A program made the translations under genes and the position numbers. 12,000 nt of DNA from Glandiceps talaboti (taxonomy: Eukaryota; Hemichordata; Enteropneusta; Spengelidae). Of the stretch, positions 7,212-12,000 are shown piece by piece. Positions within the stretch are counted from its first letter, which is position 1. The number at the start of each line of letters is the position of its first letter. The stretch is from assembly GCF_964340395.1 (NCBI RefSeq), contig NC_135553.1, positions 19,532,849 through 19,544,848 on the forward strand, given 5' to 3'. The notes below the pieces were generated by a model. The model saw only the letters and a list, made by a program, of their open reading frames with translations, searched no databases and was not told the DNA's origin.

Positions 7212-8022
7212 AACCCCTTTGTTACGTCAGAGCAGCATGTGTCCTTCATCATGGCAGAAGCCGTTGAGGTTTGATGAGGGACAGGGCTCAAAATTAATAC
7301 TGTCACACGGTACATTTTGCTGCAATGTAATAATAGCTCAGAATATTTCCATCATTTTCAAAATTATGCTTAAAATTGGTAAAAGTCATACTGCATTCCT
7401 AATTTCTTGACCAGTTTTCAGCTTTAAATCAGTTGTATTATCAGGGAAATGACCGACTCCATAGCATTTCATGACCCATGACATGCATGACCTTTGAAGA
7501 CATTCCGATGTTTACATTATTACTTTTAATTACTTTTAAACAGTAAATCCCAAAGGGGTTCTGAGTTCTAGAAATGTTTACATGTTATCTGGTGGATTAT
7601 TTTGACAAGTTCACACTGAAGAAAAATGTTTCATAGAAGTAATGGTTTATATAAATGAAAATTCATCTAGCACACTGATGACAATCACGTAAGTGTTTCA
7701 AAAAGTTACATACTAAAGTTCAAATTGGATAACTTGAAAACATTGTTAGCGATGGCAATGCCACTTTGATTAATAGGACGAATGTATTTGTACTCCTGAT
7801 AAAATCACACAATAGTTCATGGCTACAGATATACACCCATCAGGATGATAAGTATTTAATCATCTTCTTACAAAGTTGTTCTACAGACTTGTCAACCTTG
7901 CTAAAATGAAGGAAAGAGACTTGTAACAAGGAATTCAATAAAGAGAAGAGAAATGATGTTGTATAGAGACTAACAGGACAGAAAGGACAGAGAATAGAAC
8001 TGAAAAAATACATTTTTTTTTC
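7212..8022. other. Non-coding stretch, nothing recognised
   Basis: No open frame has family-like sequence. There are a few short direct repeats, such as clustered CATGAC motifs at about 7468-7491. This may be intergenic or intronic. Confidence 0.55.
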
Positions 8023-8099
8023 TTGCCCCCCTTTTTTTTTTATTTCGCCCGCCCGACCCGCCTGACTATTCCATTGGAGATGAGAAACAAAAAAAAAAC
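8023..8099 (-). repeat. Dispersed low-complexity repeat, copy 2
   Basis: TTGCCCCCC, a T10 tract and ATTTCGCCCGCCCGACCC are followed by GGAGATGAGAAACA and an A10 tract. GGAGATGAGAAACA is the exact complement of TGTTTCTCATCTCC in copy 1 (about 1709-1722). The TTATTTC-plus-GACCC block matches copy 1 in the direct sense, so the modules are rearranged between the two copies. The homopyrimidine part of the left half could adopt triplex structure. Confidence 0.42.
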
Positions 8100-8694
8100 A
8101 AACCTCACCCTAACGTACTGTTTCGGCGATGTTAGATTGGCTGTATTGGGTTAACCGGTTAGGCGTCCTTGAAGTACATGTTACATAATATATATATAAA
8201 TTTGGAAGTTATTTTTAGTTTTACTTCAACACAAACCCATGGCACTTAGCTCAACTACCGTCTGCGATAGATAAAAACTGTTTTACACCTTTTTCTGCTA
8301 AGTTACCATAATTGTAGACAGATCAGGTTTAATGGAATCAAAGTGTTGGAATTAATTGAGTCGATAATGTATAAATCTTGCGTTTTATAATGTTTAATAC
8401 TATGATGTACGTACTGAGTACAAACTTCCCCATCATTTGACAGTATTGTATAAATCGGAGAATTTGACGTTTGCAAGGTTTGACATGTGTTGTCGAACTT
8501 TTCGTCGAGTAGACCTGGTGTAGTGTTTTCTTAGAGATGATCACACAACATCACACAATCTCAATATGGGAATTTCATTCGTTTAGTGGGTGGAGGAGGT
8601 CTGGCGTCAATGCGATTGCTGAACTTCATTTTCGCACTTCTAATCAAATTTCGAAAACTTTCACGCCTACAGTGTCCTAAACGAACCACATTCG
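8100..8694. other. Non-coding stretch, nothing recognised
   Basis: No convincing exon on either strand. It holds a perfect TAACCGGTTA palindrome (8152-8161), a short AT run near 8187-8198 and a 10-bp tandem ATCACACAA(C/T) near 8540-8559. The minus-strand frame at 8338-8544 has no family features. Confidence 0.55.
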
Positions 8695-8700
8695 TTTATT
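8695..8700 (-). promoter_or_regulatory. Possible polyadenylation signal (AATAAA) for the minus-strand candidate gene
   Basis: TTTATT on the plus strand reads AATAAA on the minus strand, about 375 bp beyond the TGA of the candidate gene at 9075. GT-rich sequence follows it. The hexamer alone is weak evidence. Confidence 0.2.
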
Positions 8701-9074
8701 GAGCTTGTGTGACATTGTAATCGTCCCTTGGTAAGTATCAGCTATAAGGCGTAAAAGACAGCATCTTTCAACTTTGTCGACACAATTCGATCATTTTCAC
8801 GTTTGAAAAAGACGTAGACACCGTTATGTGTAATGCATAAGCCTATCAGTTCGTAATGTACTCTTGAATTTGGGCACATTCAAAAAACAATGTCGTTGAT
8901 AGAACTGACAATTTATCAAAATGTGAACCATATATACGTTTGTTTGTTTTACCCGAGTTGAGTGCATGTACTAATCAAAATATATATATCGTCTTCAGTT
9001 TTTGATATTGATTAACATTCTACATTCAAAATATCAATTGTAAATACTTTTACATATAAATCACATCATAGGAC

Positions 9075-9499
9075 AGTTCAAACATTACTACATATAGTTA
9101 AATAGAGGGAGCCATGTTTCATTGACCGCTGATGTTCCGTTCTGTTATGAGAAACGCTATCCTTGACATGCGCATAACAAAGGTTGCCATAAAGGCTGCA
9201 ATCTCCAAGAAATTGGCATTTTTTCACATAAAGGGTCATCCTACGGACGTCACCTGTCAGAGAAAACGATGTAAATGAAGTTATAAAAATAAATTTCTTA
9301 CCCTGATGTTGATATGATGAGATTTTTTGGGTTGAGGTAATGGTGGTCGATTTTTTTACGGCGAAATCAGGGAGGGTATTTGCTTTCACGTGATTCAATC
9401 GACTAATTTGCTTATCGTATCTTGTCCCAATTGTCACGTCATCTCCAATCAGTGCTTCTTCAAGCTCAGAAATGGCATCATAATCAGTTGTGCTGTCTT
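9075..9499 (-). CDS. Candidate two-exon 3' end of a gene; Cys/His cluster, unknown product
   Basis: Minus strand. An acceptor (GACTGCAG) ends at 9500. Exon 9499-9302 (198 bp, phase 1 at both ends) encodes an acidic then polar stretch, including TTDYDAISELEEALIGDD. It ends CATCAGG before GTAAGAA, a good donor. The intron 9301-9254 is 48 bp and ends in a fine acceptor, CGTTTTCTCTGACAG. The last exon (9253-9075) encodes KKCQFLGDCSLYGNLCYAHV and stops at TGA 9075-9077. The intron is 16 codons without a stop, so retention also reads through. The spacing C-x5-C-x6-C-x2-H resembles CCCH zinc fingers (RNA binding) but is off their usual x5/x3 spacing. The start of the gene is not visible upstream. 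This is the best coding candidate here, but unproven. Confidence 0.4.
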
Positions 9500-9660
9500 C
9501 TGCAGTCACTTGAAGGGTCAAATAACAGTATCAAAGATGGCACCAGATTTGGCTTTACTATAGTTTGCTAATCTTATCTGCAAACGAATACAAATTCGAT
9601 TCGATACCAATGTACCATTGCAATGGCAAAATAGCAGAATTACTGGCCATTTATATTATC

Positions 9661-9826
9661 ACACAAGCACATGTACACACATACACATGTATCATATACA
9701 CATACAAGTATACACACAGACACATGCGCATACATACATACATACATACATACATACATACACACATACATACATACATACATACATACATACATACATA
9801 CATACATACATACATACATACATACA
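9661..9826. repeat. Compound microsatellite: degenerate (CA/TACA) then nearly pure (TACA)n
   Basis: From 9729 to 9826 there are about 24 TACA units with one CACACA interruption near 9760. The preceding 9661-9728 is a degenerate mix of ACAC, ACAT and TACA, an eroded older part of the same tract. All frames remain open because the 4-bp unit yields His-Thr-Tyr-Ile or Cys-Met-Tyr-Val repeats. These are not genes. Confidence 0.95.
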
Positions 9827-10229
9827 GCAGCATTAACAGTTTTGTGTGTGTTCACTTGAGATTATTTTAAAGAACAAAGGTACTCAAAGGTACCCGTGTT
9901 CATGGATTTCATGTAGTAGCCATTTATGAAGGATTCGTCGTTGGTGGCGTCCTTGGCCAAGGTTAATGCGGTACTCGTGCAATGAATATACAGCACAACA
10001 CTATTCTACACAAGGAAACCTATCGCACCGAAAAAAATCGTAAATCAAGCTCACATTTGACTAACGACGAGACAATAACAAACCCAAACGGAAAAGACAA
10101 AAAAGTAGTAACAGACAGAATCCTTAGAGGATTAGGGAAATTTTGATTTGATTGTGTAGTTTGTAGTTTGGGAGTGGTTCCGAAGTCTTATCTATCCATC
10201 GGTAATGTTAGATTGTTTAAAATTGCTGA
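9827..10229. other. Non-coding stretch with one perfect 12-bp palindrome
   Basis: CCTTGGCCAAGG at 9951-9962 is a perfect palindrome. A near-duplicated CAAAGGTAC lies near 9876-9893. Otherwise nothing recognisable. Confidence 0.55.
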
Positions 10230-10502
10230 ATAAATAAGGCAACACCCGTTGCATCCAAACGATCTCTGAATGTGACGTTAGTGCGTAGTTGTGGTTTGAA
10301 TTCTCTCAATACGGACGGTCGCATTTGTTCCTACGACATGGTAAAGTACACGTACCATGATGTATGTAAAGTCTTTGACCACGATAGCAAGCCATGTCAA
10401 ATCAAAGCTATCGACACTATTCATCTGTTATCCCAACAATATCAACATTTCATTATGTATTATTGTAGGCATGGTAAAACAGGGATGACGGGCGTTGTCT
10501 AG
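10230..10502 (+). pseudogene. Open frame with a faint tyrosine-phosphatase-like pattern (relic?)
   Basis: The frame is open from after a TGA at 10227 to TAG at 10500-10502, about 90 codons. It contains VFDHDSKPC, about 20 residues, then HFIMYYCRHGKTGMTGVV. The order DH-x-x-x-P, then a hydrophobic run ending in Cys, then a Gly-rich loop, recalls the WPD loop and the CxAGxGRTG active site of protein tyrosine phosphatases. The WPD Trp is absent and the arginine six residues after the Cys is replaced by Gly, so it could not be catalytic as it stands. There is no clear start or flanking splice signals. Either a decayed fragment or a coincidence. Confidence 0.17.
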
Positions 10503-11132
10503 CTTCCGAATATTTCTATCTCGGAATATTGTTTTTCTGTAAATTTCAAAACTTAAACAAACGATAAATTCCGTAATCGAGCGTCTGACACTGTCGTATT
10601 GATTAATGTACGCGTAAGCCTTAAATCCCTACCTATTTGATTACATTTTATATCTTTCCCTCACTATCACATAATTTATTGAGTTTTGCCAGACAACCTG
10701 TTCGGGTAGAAACATGATCTGACACGAACCAGACTGCTTTTTGAACACTGATCTGTCTCAGTGTAAACATGTTGATAACTGATTTTTTTCTGATGAAGTC
10801 GGAAATATATATATATCTACGTACATTCGGCATTCAATCGATCTGTCCCCACCAGTATGTATACTTATATAACGTCACCATGGTTACATATGCAGATAGC
10901 TGTTGAACAGGTGACATACTATCGACTAGTTGAGTTAAAATGCTACATGATTTCTCAAATTGAATAATGGGGGCGCTGTGCAATATAAATACGTTTGAAC
11001 ACCTGTGTTTGAGAGGTTGACTCATATGAGCTCGTTATGGAAATGAAGCCAACGATACACGGATTTTTATATTGATGTACAAGCGATATATTTTTCATTC
11101 ATTATTTCTTCTTGTTTTGTGAAAATGTTAGA
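10503..11132. other. Non-coding stretch, nothing recognised
   Basis: Minus-strand frames at 10648-10833 and 10834-11025 lack family-like sequence and strong splice signals. A short (AT) run lies at about 10805-10816. Confidence 0.5.
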
Positions 11133-11164
11133 ACCGTAACTGAAATTTTGTTTCGAGTTACGGT
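11133..11164. repeat. Hairpin with a perfect 9-bp stem
   Basis: ACCGTAACT (11133-11141) pairs with AGTTACGGT (11156-11164). Inside, GAAA and TTTC can extend the helix past a single-base bulge. No associated gene is visible. Confidence 0.5.
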
Positions 11165-11369
11165 GTGCCAAGATATGAAAAGAGAAAGGGATCTCGTTTC
11201 TATTCTATAATGTATGCATTCAGTACAACAGATTTGTCAGTGGGACGTTTATAGAAGAACAGATTGTATTTTACCAAGATTTGGTGTGTGAAGGAATTGT
11301 TTGAGTACCAAATGACAAATGTTACTTTCAGCATCATGATTTCTTTTGCATGAAGATGTCGCTAGGTGG

Positions 11370-11371
<2 letters not shown>

Positions 11372-11414
<43 letters not shown>
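11372..11414. repeat. (AT)n microsatellite
   Basis: A 43-bp pure AT dinucleotide run. It causes the Ile-Tyr repeat in an overlapping minus-strand frame (11249-11521), which is therefore not supported as a gene. Confidence 0.92.
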
Positions 11415-11416
<2 letters not shown>

Positions 11417-11576
11417 CATTGATGAGCACTGTACGGGCCACCGTGACATGTCGACAACATTCAATCTTAGATTCTCAGTTTGCAATGAAAAATAAATCTG
11501 GCTTTCGAAGACACTGCTCAAAAATTCATCAATATAAAAATCTCATGTATCGTAGGCTTCATTTTCGTTAATGGTC

Positions 11577-11646
11577 TGAGGTTCAGTTCAGTGGGTAGGT
11601 CCAGCCGTTATATAGTTCGGCTCAGGAAGTTCAATCCTCAACTTCA
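11577..11646 (+). repeat. tRNA-like sequence (tRNA pseudogene or tRNA-derived SINE head)
   Basis: An A-box-like CAGTTCAGTGGGTAG (11584-11598) and a B-box-like AGTTCAATCC (11628-11637) sit at tRNA-like spacing. TGAGGTT (11577-11583) can pair with AACTTCA (11640-11646), including one G-U, as a 7-bp acceptor-like stem. AGCCG and CGGCT form an anticodon-like stem, but its loop is 10 nt rather than 7, and the T-stem fits poorly in the standard register. It is not a functional tRNA as it stands. A tRNA-derived repeat is the best explanation. Confidence 0.35.
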
Positions 11647-12000
11647 AGTTTTAAAACATCAAAAGAACACAACAATAAGACAGTTCTAGTTCAGAAGACT
11701 AAGATAGTAATCCACTATAGATTACACAATAAAGACATAACGACACTATAAAAGTAAACGTTGAATAAAAGCCTGTTCCTGGATATGTGCAGGTCAAAGT
11801 AACCATCTAGCTGTTACTGTAGATAAAGTATACCTAGGATCCCTTCACAAATGAACAAAGTGTTCAAAATTACTTTGGCTGGTTTAACACCAATCCCACG
11901 TCTTACAAACGCAACCAAGTTTTGGAAAGCACACAAGGCGAACAAATGTCTTCACCCATTTTGTTTTGACTGAAGTTGACATTGACCCGATCTTTCAAGA
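11647..12000. other. Non-coding stretch, nothing recognised
   Basis: AT-rich, with AATAAA hexamers near 11729 and 11764 but no upstream coding region to go with them. No T- or A-tail marks the end of a SINE after the tRNA-like segment. Confidence 0.5.

Noticed and set aside
7103-7410. Pro/His-rich plus-strand and Gly-rich minus-strand frames
   Set aside because: Their composition comes from the C-run and CCCA repeat, and nothing family-like lies outside that tract.
9565-9870. Overlapping open frames rich in His-Thr-Tyr-Ile or Cys-Met-Tyr-Val repeats
   Set aside because: Pure products of the (TACA)n microsatellite read in different frames.
9951-9962. Perfect 12-bp palindrome CCTTGGCCAAGG as a binding site
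   Set aside because: It is isolated, has no associated gene or repeat, and is short enough to arise by chance. Noted only in the gap description.
11249-11521. Minus-strand 90-codon frame with an Ile-Tyr repeat
   Set aside because: It is kept open by the (AT)n microsatellite. The rest has no recognisable domain.

Overview
This is an animal (metazoan) nuclear genomic window. It is AT-rich, has (AT)n and (TACA)n microsatellites, long gene-poor stretches, palindromic MITE-like repeats and no bacterial-style gene packing. A marine invertebrate or basal deuterostome would fit, but nothing here fixes the species. No complete, clearly recognisable gene is present. All coding calls are weak exon candidates, judged by splice-site-like signals and reading frame.

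The dominant feature is a 3.75-kb fold-back (FB-like) transposable element at 2395-6143. It is bounded by a perfect 9-bp target-site duplication (GTTAGGGGA at 2386-2394 and 6144-6152) and by 41-bp terminal caps that match with one mismatch. Its whole body is a tandem array in two opposed arms. The left arm (2436-5340) has about 18.7 units and the right arm (5341-6102) about 4.9 units of a 155-bp repeat. Each unit is exactly five diverged 31-bp monomers, each starting around (G)GAATGACA. The left arm also shows a third level of order, about 465 bp (three units). Monomers of 31 bp, 155-bp units, array-built inverted arms and a 9-bp duplication together recall the architecture described for Drosophila FB elements. 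The element has no coding capacity, so it would need a transposase supplied in trans.

Layout. 1-942: non-coding, with a CRE-containing palindrome near the left edge. 943-1115 and 1212-1628: two independent imperfect palindromes (MITE-like). 1687-1793 and 8023-8099: two members of a low-complexity dispersed repeat. 1901-2011 (-): small candidate exon. 2164-2315 and 6175-6313 (+): two candidate exon pieces (LRR-like and Cys-rich) flanking the fold-back element. Their splice phases match, which would place the element in a formerly ~101-bp intron. 6848-7211: AT microsatellite, a 13-bp-stem hairpin and a very strong G-quadruplex motif. 9075-9499 (-): the best candidate coding piece, two exons around a 48-bp in-frame intron. 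9661-9826: (TACA)n. 10230-10502 (+): a possible relic of a tyrosine-phosphatase-like domain. 11133-11646: a hairpin, an (AT)n tract and a degenerate tRNA-like sequence. The remainder is unremarkable non-coding sequence.
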